This document shows, piece after piece, positions 1 to 8,332 of a stretch of 18,503 nucleotides of DNA. Location of the stretch: assembly GCA_003670425.1 (NCBI GenBank), contig QWRL01000025.1, positions 1-18,503 on the forward strand. Reading direction: 5' to 3'. The notes beneath the pieces were generated by a model. That model made no database searches. It was not told the origin of the DNA and saw nothing but the letters and a program-made list of their open reading frames with translations. Every line of letters begins with the position of its first letter. Position 1 is the first letter of the stretch. The DNA comes from Chloroflexota bacterium (GTDB taxonomy: Bacteria > Chloroflexota > Anaerolineae > Anaerolineales > UBA11657). Made by a program: the position numbers and the translations under genes.

Positions 1-9
1 GCGCCATAA

Positions 10-3000
10 GTGGCAGCGCGTTTGAGAACCGCGGTGCGCTCACTCCGAAGATGGTTGGTAATTATGCCGGCAGCTGCGTTGCTGGCCACTTTTGGTTTAA
101 ACGCCATGCCGGCCGTACGGGCAGCTGAGTCCCCCACCATCGCCATCGCTGATGTGACTGCCTTGGAAAGTGGAGGCATCATTCTGATGCCCGTTACCCT
201 CACCAACAGCAGCGGCGCATCAGCGTCCGTCACTTATACGGTAACCGCTGGCACGGCTACTGCTGGCGCGGACTTTACCGCGGGCGCCGGCACAGTGCAG
301 TGGCAGGCGGGTGAAAGTGGCACCAAGTACATTCTGGTGCAGCTGCTGGCGGACAGCACTGCCGAGCCAGAAGAGGTTCTATATGTAAGTTTGGCTGATG
401 CCACCAATGCCACCATCAGCCGCAGCCGGGCAGCGCTCAACATTACCGACAGCAGTAGCACCACTGTGGGCGCACTTGCCGCCGGTTCCGTCAGTGAAGG
501 TGCCGGCACCGCCACGGTCTCCGTCACGTGGACCGGCTACAGCACTGCCACGGTCACGGCAACCTACACCACAGCGGATGGCAGCGCGCTGGCCGGCAGT
601 GATTACACCGCCACCAGCGGCACACTCACCTGGAGCGGGGGTGAAACTGGAACCAAGACCTTTGCGGTTCCGATTATTGATGACACGGATGACGAACCCG
701 ATCAGCAGTTCACGGTAAGCCTCTCAAGTGTGGTCAGCAGCGTAGTGACGCTCAGCACGGCTGCAATGACGATAGTGGACAACGATGCGACGCCCACACT
801 GGCGGTGGCTGCCGCCAGCGTGCTTGAGGGCGCAGGCAATGCCACAATCTCGGTGATTATGACCGGCACGAGCACGGCAACGGTCACTGTTGTGGCCACT
901 GCCACTTCCGGCACTGCGCTCGCGGGCAGCGACTTCACCGCCACCAGCAGCACGCTTACCTGGAGTGCCGGCCAGAGCGGCGCAAAAATCTTTACTGTGC
1001 CAATACTTAGCGACCTGATAAGTGAGGCGGCTGAAACCTTTAGCATTGTTTTGAGCGCCGCATCGAATGCAACCGCAGGCTCCGCGGGAACTGTCACCGT
1101 CACAGATGCGCCGCTGCTGTCCATTAGTGCCACCAGCATTGCAGAGAACTACAACACCGGATACGCCGAGATGAGCGTCACGCTCACCGGCAACTCCACC
1201 CAGACCGTCAGTGTGGCGTATGCCACATCGGATGGCACCGCGACGGTAGTGCAGGATTACCGCCGCCGCACCGGCACGCTCACGTGGGGCGTCGGCGAGT
1301 CCGGCGCCAAGACATTTAATATTCTCGTGGTGGATGACACGGTGCGCGAGGACAACGAAACCGTCTACGTAACATTTTCCAACGTGCTCAACGCGGTCAT
1401 GGTCACGGACTCCGTCACGCTCACCATCGTGGACAATGATGGCCAGTCGGCCAGCCCTGGTGTGGCGGTGGCTGATGCCGTGATTGTGACGGAAACATCC
1501 GGCACCACCGTGGTTACCGAAGGCGGTGCCACCGACGTTTACTACCTGCAGCTTGCGCAGCAGCCCACCAGCAGTGTGTCCATTGCCATCGGGACCAGCG
1601 CCCAGTTGAGCGTATCCCCAACCCAGGTTTGGTTTAACAGCGTGAACTTCTCCACGCCGGTGTCGATCACGGTGACCGCCGTGGATGATGCCGTGGGCGA
1701 GGGGCTGCACACAGCGCGCATTACGCACACAATTACCAGCGCCGACACAAGATACAACAACGCCGGCGTGCGCGCCTTCACCATCAGCATCAACGACAAT
1801 GATGCCGGCATCAGCATTGTGCAGTCTGGCGGGTCCACCGCTGTTACAGAAGGCGCCAGCACGGGCGACACATACGCGGTGAGTTTGGTTGCGGCGCCCA
1901 CCCAAACCGTGCAGCTGGCGGTGAACGTCGGCAGCCAGCTCACAGCTTCGCCGGCTTCGCTCACCTTCACCAGCAGCAATTACGCCACGCCGCAGATTGT
2001 GACGCTGACGGCGGTGGATGATGCGCTGGTGGAGGGCACGCATACCGCTGCCGTCACGCATACGGTAACCAGCAGCGATTCCAGCTTCAACGGCCTTGTG
2101 CTGCCCACGCTGGATGTGGTGATTACGGACAATGATTCGCGCGTGGTGATTGCCCAAAGTGGCAGCGATACGCGGGTGAAGGAGGGGCTGCCCGCCGGCG
2201 ACTCCTATACGGTGCGGCTCACAACTGCGCCGACCAGCACAGTCGTCATTAATATCGCCACACTCAGCAGCGACATCAGCGTCAGCCCGGCCTCGCTGCT
2301 CTTTACCGCTGCCAACTACGCCAGTGCGCAGACGGTGACGGTGAAAGCCGTCAGTGACATGCTGGTGGAAGGGCAGGAGCTGGCCACCATCACGCACAGC
2401 GTTGCCAGTGCAGACAGCACCTATGCCGGCGCGGCAGTAAACAATGTGGTCGTGTTCGTCATGGACCGCGAAGGTGCAGCCGCCACCAAGATTGATTTTG
2501 ACGGGGATGGCCTGTCTGACATTGGAGTCTACCGGCCCACTACCGGCGAGTGGATTGTGAAGCTATCCGGCAGCGGCAACGGGGATGTGGTGGTGTGGGG
2601 CCTGGCGGGCAGCACAGATGTGCCTGTGCCCGGCGACTATGACGGTGACGGCGTAACCGACCGGGCCGTCTTCCGCAACGCGTTTGGCCAGTGGTTTATC
2701 AAGCAGTCATCTGATGGAACCGGCTACGTGGTTACATGGGGTGTGGCAGGTGGCAAAGACATACCTGCTCCGGCAGATTTTGACGGCGATGGAAAAACGG
2801 ACCTGGTGGTCTATCGGCCTTCCACGGGCCAATGGTTTGTCAAGCCGTCCACCACGGGTGTTGCGATTGTTTTTGGCTGGGGCCTGGCCGGTGGGAACGA
2901 TATTCCCGTGCCTGCTGATTTCGACGGCGATGGTCGGGCGGACTATGGAATTTATCGCCCGTCGACTTCCCAGTGGTATTTGAGACTCTCCAGCAGCGGC

Positions 3001-3381
3001 GCAACCAGCGTAACCCTTTGGGGCACGGCCGGCAGTGCGGACATCCCGCTGCCGCGTGATTACGACGGCGATGCGGTCGCCGACATTGCGGTCTTCATGC
3101 CCGCGTCTGCGCAATGGGTCGTGCGGCGCAGTTCGGACATGCGCGCGGACAGCATTACGTGGGGAGTGGCCGGCGGCAACGACCTGCCTGTACCCGAGGA
3201 TTACGATGGCGATGGCAAGGCGGATCTGGCAGTCTATCAAGTAAATACCGCGCGCTGGTTTGTGCGCCGCTCTTCTGATACGCGGCCGGATGTGCTGGTG
3301 TGGGGTATCGCCAACAGCACCGATTACCCGGTGCAGGCGCCTGATTTCAACGCAGATGGTACGGCCTATGGTCGTCCTTAA
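10..3381 (+). CDS. Secreted Calx-beta / FG-GAP-repeat surface protein
   Basis: A large exported protein of 1123 residues, probably a calcium-stabilised cell-surface or adhesin-like protein; no catalytic domain is visible. Residues 1-38 form a signal peptide (Arg-rich start, hydrophobic core, cleavage after AVRA). About four Calx-beta domains follow (roughly 42-147, 152-256, 260-365, 367-475), each with the EG/EN...D-F-T...G-E-S-G-T-K pattern and ending in an IVDND-type strand. Three related domains of about 115 residues (roughly 482-825) begin with VTEG and contain TVTAVDD. From residue 828 there are six 47-residue repeats with a D-x-D-G-D-G calcium loop and a YRPxTGQW motif, then a short seventh. 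The GTG at 10 directly follows an in-frame TAA (7-9), so it is the earliest possible start; GTG 34 is an alternative, and ATG 64 would remove the charged n-region. No cell-wall sorting motif is seen at the C-terminus. Domain families are recognised by pattern; the ligand is unknown. Confidence 0.9.
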   Translation: MAARLRTAVRSLRRWLVIMPAAALLATFGLNAMPAVRAAESPTIAIADVTALESGGIILMPVTLTNSSGASASVTYTVTAGTATAGADFTAGAGTVQWQAGESGTKYILVQLLADSTAEPEEVLYVSLADATNATISRSRAALNITDSSSTTVGALAAGSVSEGAGTATVSVTWTGYSTATVTATYTTADGSALAGSDYTATSGTLTWSGGETGTKTFAVPIIDDTDDEPDQQFTVSLSSVVSSVVTLSTAAMTIVDNDATPTLAVAAASVLEGAGNATISVIMTGTSTATVTVVATATSGTALAGSDFTATSSTLTWSAGQSGAKIFTVPILSDLISEAAETFSIVLSAASNATAGSAGTVTVTDAPLLSISATSIAENYNTGYAEMSVTLTGNSTQTVSVAYATSDGTATVVQDYRRRTGTLTWGVGESGAKTFNILVVDDTVREDNETVYVTFSNVLNAVMVTDSVTLTIVDNDGQSASPGVAVADAVIVTETSGTTVVTEGGATDVYYLQLAQQPTSSVSIAIGTSAQLSVSPTQVWFNSVNFSTPVSITVTAVDDAVGEGLHTARITHTITSADTRYNNAGVRAFTISINDNDAGISIVQSGGSTAVTEGASTGDTYAVSLVAAPTQTVQLAVNVGSQLTASPASLTFTSSNYATPQIVTLTAVDDALVEGTHTAAVTHTVTSSDSSFNGLVLPTLDVVITDNDSRVVIAQSGSDTRVKEGLPAGDSYTVRLTTAPTSTVVINIATLSSDISVSPASLLFTAANYASAQTVTVKAVSDMLVEGQELATITHSVASADSTYAGAAVNNVVVFVMDREGAAATKIDFDGDGLSDIGVYRPTTGEWIVKLSGSGNGDVVVWGLAGSTDVPVPGDYDGDGVTDRAVFRNAFGQWFIKQSSDGTGYVVTWGVAGGKDIPAPADFDGDGKTDLVVYRPSTGQWFVKPSTTGVAIVFGWGLAGGNDIPVPADFDGDGRADYGIYRPSTSQWYLRLSSSGATSVTLWGTAGSADIPLPRDYDGDAVADIAVFMPASAQWVVRRSSDMRADSITWGVAGGNDLPVPEDYDGDGKADLAVYQVNTARWFVRRSSDTRPDVLVWGIANSTDYPVQAPDFNADGTAYGRP
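2491..3378 (+). repeat. FG-GAP-like 47-residue tandem repeats
   Basis: Within the surface-protein gene, a 141-bp unit repeats with exact 47-codon spacing: D-x-D-G-D-G-type loops begin near residues 828, 875, 922, 969, 1016 and 1063, and a degenerate last copy begins near 1111 with a one-residue shift. Each unit has the order calcium loop, (V/I)YRP-x-TGQW, a variable strand, WG-x-AG, then D-x-PVP. The fifth copy (residue 1016) reads DYDGDAVAD, so one loop glycine is replaced. The regular period and the calcium loops suggest a beta-propeller or beta-solenoid tail; this is inference from family resemblance to FG-GAP/VCBS repeats. Confidence 0.85.
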
Positions 3382-3441
3382 AATGTGGCGCAATCCTTGC
3401 AATGCAGCTGGATATTGCCTGAATTATGGAGTTTCAGTACT

Positions 3442-3453
3442 TAGAATGTGGTC
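3442..3453 (+). promoter_or_regulatory. -10 element placed for a leaderless transcript
   Basis: TAGAAT at 3442-3447 matches the -10 consensus at five of six positions and is followed by six bases and then ATG at 3454. Transcription normally begins about seven bases after the -10, which would make the A of this ATG the first RNA base. No Shine-Dalgarno lies at a useful distance from this ATG. No good -35 is seen: TTGCCT at 3415-3420 is 21 bases away, which is too far. The same geometry occurs before dusB. The call is inferred from sequence only. Confidence 0.45.
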
Positions 3454-4524
3454 ATGCTAGACTTGAAAAAAGCCATGGAATATGTGCCGGCACCAAGGCT
3501 TTTCTCAAAGTTGGTGGCGGCTGCCTGCCTGCTGGCTGTGGCTGCCTGCGCACCCGTGGGTCCTGTGGTGCAGACTAACGTCGACCAGGCTGACGCAATC
3601 GCGGCGCGTGTAATGCTGATGGCTGCCACTGAAGCTGCGCTGGCAGAGTTGAATGCGGGGCAGGCTGCCGCAGCGCCGGCCACAGAGCTTGTGCTGCCCG
3701 CGCCCACAGCTAGTGCCCGCAACGCTGCGGCAACCGCACAGCCGGCCGTCGTTGAACCAACAGCTTTGCCTCCCACGCTTGAGCCACTGGTGCCAACTGC
3801 TGCCCCGGAACCAACTGCCGTGCCAACGGCCCTTCCGTTGCCGCCGGTGTGGGGCTACCGCGGTGACTACGGACCGCAGGCGTGGGCGCAAATGGACCCG
3901 GCCTATGCGCTGTGCGCGTCCGGTACCGGGCAGTCACCAATTGATCTTGGCGGCGCCACGGTCACAGACTTGGCGGACTTGCGCGTGGACTATGAGCCGG
4001 CACAGCTTGCGCTGGCCAACGATGGCTACACGGTGCGCGCCGATTACCCGGCAGGCAGCAGTGTGCAAGTGGATGGTGTGTCTTACGCGCTGCTTAACTT
4101 TGAGCTGCATCATCCCAGCGAGCACACCGTGAACGGTTTGCCGTACGACCTGGAAGTGCAGCTTATCCATCAGTCCGCACAAGGCGCCATCGCAGTGCTG
4201 AGTGTGTTTGCCGCCGCTGGCCCGCCCAATGCGGCGTACCAGCAGCTGTGGGACAGCCTGCCGTTGCAGGCCGGGGCCACGCTGCCCGTGCCGGCAGCCT
4301 TCAATGCCGCCAGCCTGCTGCCCACGGACCGGCGCACAGCGCGCTACAACGGCTCGTTCACCACACCGCCGTGCACAGAGGGCGTGCGCTGGCTGCTGTT
4401 TGTGCAGCCGGTGCAGCTTGCGGAAGAGCAGATTGCAGCATTCGCTGCAGTCTTTCCCAACAACAGCCGCCCCCTGCAGCTTGCTGCCGGGCGCCTGCTG
4501 CAAGTGGATTCTAAAAGCCGTTAG
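3454..4524 (+). CDS. Alpha-carbonic-anhydrase-fold lipoprotein, zinc site degraded
   Basis: A lipoprotein with a eukaryotic-type (alpha) carbonic anhydrase domain, predicted to be anchored outside the membrane. A signal peptide ends in lipobox VAAC, followed by a Pro/Thr/Ala-rich linker of about 90 residues, then the domain from WGYRGDYGP to the C-terminus. Family landmarks are clear: GQSPIDL, PSEHTVNG, and FTTPPCTEGVRW (the Thr199 loop). The catalytic histidines are not: the FHFH motif carrying the first two zinc ligands reads FELH (Glu at codon 4102), the third ligand position in the LEV-x-LIH strand is Gln (codon 4159), and the shuttle position NGH reads DGY (codon 4027). Only the middle zinc ligand (His, 4108) remains. 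Hydration of CO2 is therefore doubtful; a carbonic-anhydrase-related binding protein is more likely. The start is taken at ATG 3454 from the upstream -10 geometry; GTG 3448 and ATG 3475 are alternatives, and all keep the signal peptide. The SDR gene follows after 8 bases. Confidence 0.88.
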   Translation: MLDLKKAMEYVPAPRLFSKLVAAACLLAVAACAPVGPVVQTNVDQADAIAARVMLMAATEAALAELNAGQAAAAPATELVLPAPTASARNAAATAQPAVVEPTALPPTLEPLVPTAAPEPTAVPTALPLPPVWGYRGDYGPQAWAQMDPAYALCASGTGQSPIDLGGATVTDLADLRVDYEPAQLALANDGYTVRADYPAGSSVQVDGVSYALLNFELHHPSEHTVNGLPYDLEVQLIHQSAQGAIAVLSVFAAAGPPNAAYQQLWDSLPLQAGATLPVPAAFNAASLLPTDRRTARYNGSFTTPPCTEGVRWLLFVQPVQLAEEQIAAFAAVFPNNSRPLQLAAGRLLQVDSKSR

Positions 4525-4532
4525 GCACCCGC

Positions 4533-5357
4533 ATGCGCGCCGTGCTTGTAACCGGGGCGAGCACCGGCATTGGCCGCGCGTGCGCATTGCATTGTGCGCG
4601 GCGCGGCTGGCAGGTGTTTGCCGGTGTGCGCAGCGCAGCGCACGGTGATGCTCTGCGCGCGCTGGAGGCGGCGATCACGCCGCTAATACTGGATGTTACA
4701 GTTGCAGAGCAGCTGGCGGCTGCAGCTGATACGGTGGCTGCGGGTGCCGCCGGCGGTTTGCACGGGCTTGTGAATAATGCGGGCATCGCCGTGGCCGGCC
4801 CGCTGGAATTTTTGCCGCTGGCTGCGTTCCGGCAGCAGCTGGAAGTAAACGTAGTGGGCCAGCTGGCTGTGACGCAGGCGCTGCTGCCGCTATTGCGCCA
4901 GGCGCACGGGCGCATCATCAACATCAGCTCAGTCAGCGGGCGCGTGGCAGCGCCTTTGCTGGGTGCGTACGCCGCGTCCAAGTTTGCGCTGGAGGCGCTT
5001 ACGGATGCGCTGCGCGCAGAGCTGCAGCCGTGGCGCATGCATGTTTGCAGCGTGCAGCCCGGGCCGATAGACACGCCCATCTGGGCCAAGTCCCGGTTGG
5101 CAGCCGAGGCACTGCGGGCTGAATTTCCGCCGCAGGCGCACGGCTTATACGGGGCTGTGATGCAGGCGGCCGCGCTGCAAGAGGCCGGGCTGCAGCCGGT
5201 GATGCTGCCGCCGGAGCGCGTGGTGCGCGCCGTTTGGCACGCGCTAACCGCGCGCCGGCCGCGCGTGCGCTACCCGATTGGCGTGCCGGGCTACAGTGCC
5301 GAATTTGTGGCGCGCTTTGTGCCGGGGCGCTGGCGCGACTGGCTGGTGCAGCATTAG
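4533..5357 (+). CDS. Short-chain dehydrogenase/reductase (classical SDR)
   Basis: An NAD(P)-dependent oxidoreductase of 274 residues, cytoplasmic, with unknown substrate. All classical SDR landmarks are present: the nucleotide-binding TGASTGIG (residues 7-14), NNAG (81-84), the structural Asn in VNVVG (106), the catalytic Ser in INISSVSG (about 133), and YAASK with Tyr146 and Lys150, followed by the PGPIDTPI segment. The Arg residues at 29-33 after the second strand (AGVRS) would fit an NADP preference, which is inference. The gene begins 8 bases after the carbonic-anhydrase-like gene and is probably co-transcribed with it, although no Shine-Dalgarno is obvious. The C-terminal part resembles SDRs acting on lipids or retinol-like substrates, but the sequence does not settle this. 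Confidence 0.93.
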   Translation: MRAVLVTGASTGIGRACALHCARRGWQVFAGVRSAAHGDALRALEAAITPLILDVTVAEQLAAAADTVAAGAAGGLHGLVNNAGIAVAGPLEFLPLAAFRQQLEVNVVGQLAVTQALLPLLRQAHGRIINISSVSGRVAAPLLGAYAASKFALEALTDALRAELQPWRMHVCSVQPGPIDTPIWAKSRLAAEALRAEFPPQAHGLYGAVMQAAALQEAGLQPVMLPPERVVRAVWHALTARRPRVRYPIGVPGYSAEFVARFVPGRWRDWLVQH

Positions 5358-5438
5358 CGCCCTGAAGCTGCGCTGGTGCAATTTGATGACTTACTTTGTC
5401 TGGTGCAGCTGTGCTTTGGCGCAGCCCAGAATTAATTG

Positions 5439-5444
5439 AAAGGA
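5439..5444 (+). promoter_or_regulatory. Ribosome binding site AAAGGA
   Basis: AAAGGA lies six bases before ATG 5451. It decides the start of the propeller lipoprotein, because the longer in-frame TTG start at 5436 would place this Shine-Dalgarno inside the coding region. Confidence 0.65.
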
Positions 5445-5450
5445 CTGAAC

Positions 5451-6902
5451 ATGAATGGTATGAAGTACAAGACACCACTGCTGCTTGCGATTGCGCTGCT
5501 GCTGTTTGCCTGCAACAGCCCCACGCCCGCAGCCGTGCCCGACAATCCGCAATCCGGCACTGCGCTGGCGGCTGCGCGCACGCGGGTACCCTTGCGCAAA
5601 GAACTGGCAACCCAGCAGGCCAAACAAACCGTGCAGGCCATGGCCGGATTGGCCAACGCCAAGGGATTGGAAACTCCCGGCACCAGCACGCCCGGCACCC
5701 CTGTGCCCGGGACTGCAGCTGCCACGGGCAGCAATACGCCCGGTGCAGCGCCGGAAGCCGCGGCCACAATCGTGCCGCCGGCCACGGCTGTTCCCACGCT
5801 TACGCCCAGCTGGACGCCCACGCCCAGTTGGACGCCAACTGCAAGCTGGACGCCCACGCCCAGCTGGACACCGACGCTCAACCCCACCGTTACCGGCACG
5901 CCCAGCATGACGCCATCCCCAACTATCACGGTTACTGCTACGCCAACAGTTACGCCAACCGTGGCGGGTGGCGGCGGCAGTAAAATTGCGTTTGTGGCTG
6001 CGCGAGATGGCAACCGCGAGATTTACACCATGCTGCTGGACGGCAGCAGCCCGGTGCGCCTGGCCGAGGCGCCGGCCGATGACTCTGCGCCGGCGTGGTC
6101 GCCCAATGGCACGCGCATTGCGTTCCACACATCGCGCATCGGCAACTTTGAGATTTATGTGATGAACGCTGACGGCAGCAACATCACGCGCCTGACGACC
6201 GCCACCGGCGATGACCAGTACCCGGTCTGGTCCAAAGACAGCAGCAAGATAGCCTTCACTTCCAACCGTGACGGGAACCAGGAAATATATTCAATGAACG
6301 CGGACGGCTCATCACAAACGCGCCTGACGCTAAGCGCAAAAGAAGACGGCGGCCCGCAGTGGTCGCCGGACGGCACCAAGCTGGTGTTTACCTCGCTGCG
6401 CGATGGCGATGCGGAGGTGTATGTAATGGCTGCGGATGGCTCGGCGCAGACGCGCCTGACCTACAATACCGCCTATCAAGGCGATGCCGTCTGGTCGGCA
6501 GACGGCTCGCTGCTGGCATTTGTATCCGCAGCCGACGGCAACAAAGAGATCTACACCATGAAGCCGACCGGCGCCGAATCCAAGCGCCTGACCACCAGCA
6601 GTGGCGACGATATTGCGCCGCAATGGTCGCTGGACGGCAGCAAACTGGTGTTTGTGTCCGCGCGCGATGGCAACAACGAAATTTATTCAATGAACAATGC
6701 TGGCACAGAACAGGTGCGGCTGACGAGCAACTCTGCGGACGACAGTGCCGTGCGCTGGGCACCGGACGGCTCGCAGCTTTTGTTTGTAAGCAGCCGCGAT
6801 GGCAACACTGAGATCTACAGCATGCTCGCCAATGGCAGTGCGCAAACGAACCTGTCGCGCAACAGCGGTGCTGATGTGGAACCCGCGTGGCAGCTGAAGT
6901 AA
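5451..6902 (+). CDS. TolB-like seven-bladed beta-propeller lipoprotein (PD40 repeats)
   Basis: An exported lipoprotein of 483 residues. A short charged start and hydrophobic core end in lipobox LFAC (Cys near residue 22). A flexible, low-complexity linker of about 150 residues follows, rich in Pro, Thr and Ala, with a TPSWTP tandem array and a GGGGS end. The rest is seven PD40/WD40-like blades of about 43 residues, each with the (I/L)(A/V)F-x-S-x-RDGN-x-EIY-x-M pattern, then a DGS turn and an RLT strand, ending with W-SPDG. This is the TolB/DPP-IV propeller family. Such proteins usually bind peptides or partner proteins at the surface; no protease or Pal-like domain is attached, so the role is unknown. 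The gene is preceded by a 93-base gap and ends 35 bases before the preferred threonine synthase start. Confidence 0.92.
   Translation: MNGMKYKTPLLLAIALLLFACNSPTPAAVPDNPQSGTALAAARTRVPLRKELATQQAKQTVQAMAGLANAKGLETPGTSTPGTPVPGTAAATGSNTPGAAPEAAATIVPPATAVPTLTPSWTPTPSWTPTASWTPTPSWTPTLNPTVTGTPSMTPSPTITVTATPTVTPTVAGGGGSKIAFVAARDGNREIYTMLLDGSSPVRLAEAPADDSAPAWSPNGTRIAFHTSRIGNFEIYVMNADGSNITRLTTATGDDQYPVWSKDSSKIAFTSNRDGNQEIYSMNADGSSQTRLTLSAKEDGGPQWSPDGTKLVFTSLRDGDAEVYVMAADGSAQTRLTYNTAYQGDAVWSADGSLLAFVSAADGNKEIYTMKPTGAESKRLTTSSGDDIAPQWSLDGSKLVFVSARDGNNEIYSMNNAGTEQVRLTSNSADDSAVRWAPDGSQLLFVSSRDGNTEIYSMLANGSAQTNLSRNSGADVEPAWQLK
5802..5873 (+). repeat. 18-bp tandem repeat encoding TPSWTP
   Basis: Four consecutive 18-bp units of the type ACGCCCAGCTGGACGCCC encode TPSWTP, TPSWTP, TASWTP and TPSWTP within the linker of the propeller lipoprotein. 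Units differ at one to five bases. The array probably varies in length between strains by slippage, which is inference. Confidence 0.85.
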
Positions 6903-6937
6903 ACGCAGCGCTTGCCGAGCACGGACCGGCCGCTGCC

Positions 6938-8296
6938 ATGGCCGGCAGCTATCGCTCCTATCTGCACTGTTTTAACGGGTGTAGTGGCAGCTACCCGGTC
7001 GACTCGATTTTGTACCTGTGCCCGCACTGCGGCGGACTGCTGGAAGTGCAACATGATTTGGATGCACTGCGCCTGACCGCGCCGGCGGAATGGCGCAAGC
7101 TGCTGGACAGCCGCGCAGCCACCACGCGCTGGCCATACGGCGGCGGCGTGTGGAGCATGAAGGAGTGGGTGGCGCCGGAGCTGCGCGACGAAAATGTTGT
7201 CAGCATGTACGAGGGCAACTCCAACCTTTTTTGGGCGGATCGCTTTGGGCGCAGCATCGGGCTGGATGACTTGTGGGTAAAGCTGTGCGGCAACAGCCAC
7301 ACTGGCAGCTTCAAAGACCTGGGCATGACGGTGCTGGTGAGCGTGGTGAAACAGATGATTGCCGACGGCAGCCCCGTACGCGCCGTGGCGTGTGCCAGCA
7401 CCGGCGATACCAGCGCGGCGCTGGCGGCATATGCAGCGGCGGCCGGCATCCCGGCAGTTGTCTTTCTGCCGCGAGACAAGGTGAGCGATGCGCAGCTGGT
7501 GCAGCCGCTGGCGCATGGCGCGCACGTGCTGGCGCTGGACACGGACTTTGACGGCTGCATGCGTGTAGTGCGCGAAGTGACGCAGGACAACAGCATCTAC
7601 CTGGCAAACTCCATGAACAGCCTGCGCATTGAAGGCCAGAAGACCGTGGGCGTGGAGATTGTGCGCCAGTTTGACTGGACCGTGCCGGAATGGATCATCA
7701 TGCCGGCGGGCAACCTGGGCAACATTAGCGCGCTCTACAAGGGCCTGAAGCTGCTGCAGGATCTGGGAATAATCACGCGCCTGCCGCGGCTTGTGGCTGC
7801 CCAAGCCAGCCGCGCCAATCCGTTTTACCAGAGCTTCCGCAATAATTTTTCTGCGCCGGTGGCCATGCAAGCGGAGGCCACGCAGGCCTCGGCCATCCGC
7901 ATCGGTGCGCCCGTAAGCTATGCCAAGGCGGTGCAGGCTATCCGGCAAACGGATGGTCTGGTGGAGCAGGCCAGCGAGCAAGAGCTGGCGACAGCGGCTG
8001 CACTTGCCGATAAAACTGGCATGTATGCCTGTCCGCATACCGCTGTGGCGCTGGCGGTGCTGTGCAAATTGCGCCAGCAAAATATTATCCGGCCCGGATC
8101 GCGCGTGGTGGTGATCAGTACTGCGCACGGGCTCAAGTTCAGCGGCTTCAAGTCTGGCTATCATCAGGGCAGCCTGCCCTTGGTAACCGGTGACCACGCC
8201 AACCCGCCGCTGGAGCTGCCCGCCACTGCGGCTGCGGTGCGCGCTGCGCTGGACAAACGGCTGGCAGCCCAGCCCGCCGGGAGTGCGCGTGTTTAA
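6938..8296 (+). CDS. thrC: Threonine synthase
   Basis: Converts O-phospho-L-homoserine to L-threonine and phosphate (EC 4.2.3.1), the last step of threonine biosynthesis; a cytoplasmic fold-type II PLP enzyme. From ATG 6938 the protein is 452 residues. The N-terminus carries a zinc-ribbon-like set of cysteines (C11, C15, C28, C31) in HCFNGC and LCPHC. The PLP lysine is Lys126 in GSFKDLGM. ASTGDTSAAL, LANSMNSLRIEGQKT and MPAGNLGNISA are characteristic of threonine synthase and separate it from the related threonine dehydratase and cysteine synthase. A GTG at 6887 in the same frame would overlap the preceding gene by 16 bases; ATG 6938 starts just before the zinc ribbon and is preferred, though no clear Shine-Dalgarno supports either. 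No other threonine-pathway gene is adjacent. Confidence 0.93.
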   Translation: MAGSYRSYLHCFNGCSGSYPVDSILYLCPHCGGLLEVQHDLDALRLTAPAEWRKLLDSRAATTRWPYGGGVWSMKEWVAPELRDENVVSMYEGNSNLFWADRFGRSIGLDDLWVKLCGNSHTGSFKDLGMTVLVSVVKQMIADGSPVRAVACASTGDTSAALAAYAAAAGIPAVVFLPRDKVSDAQLVQPLAHGAHVLALDTDFDGCMRVVREVTQDNSIYLANSMNSLRIEGQKTVGVEIVRQFDWTVPEWIIMPAGNLGNISALYKGLKLLQDLGIITRLPRLVAAQASRANPFYQSFRNNFSAPVAMQAEATQASAIRIGAPVSYAKAVQAIRQTDGLVEQASEQELATAAALADKTGMYACPHTAVALAVLCKLRQQNIIRPGSRVVVISTAHGLKFSGFKSGYHQGSLPLVTGDHANPPLELPATAAAVRAALDKRLAAQPAGSARV

Positions 8297-8332
8297 GCCG
8301 CGCGAGTGCTGCGGGCTACGGCTGGCATTGCA

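Noticed and set aside
724..2397. A 557-codon open frame on the minus strand inside the surface-protein gene
   Set aside because: It is rich in His, Arg and Gly, has no recognisable domain and mirrors the repeats on the coding strand; it is an antisense shadow typical of GC-rich DNA.
2491..3378. Regular 141-bp repeats that could be taken for a CRISPR or intergenic repeat array
   Set aside because: The repeats are in frame within one gene, diverged at DNA level and conserved at protein level as calcium-binding repeats.
3382..3441. Terminator after the surface-protein gene
   Set aside because: No inverted repeat of useful length is present in this gap; it contains only AT-richer sequence leading to the -10 of the next gene.
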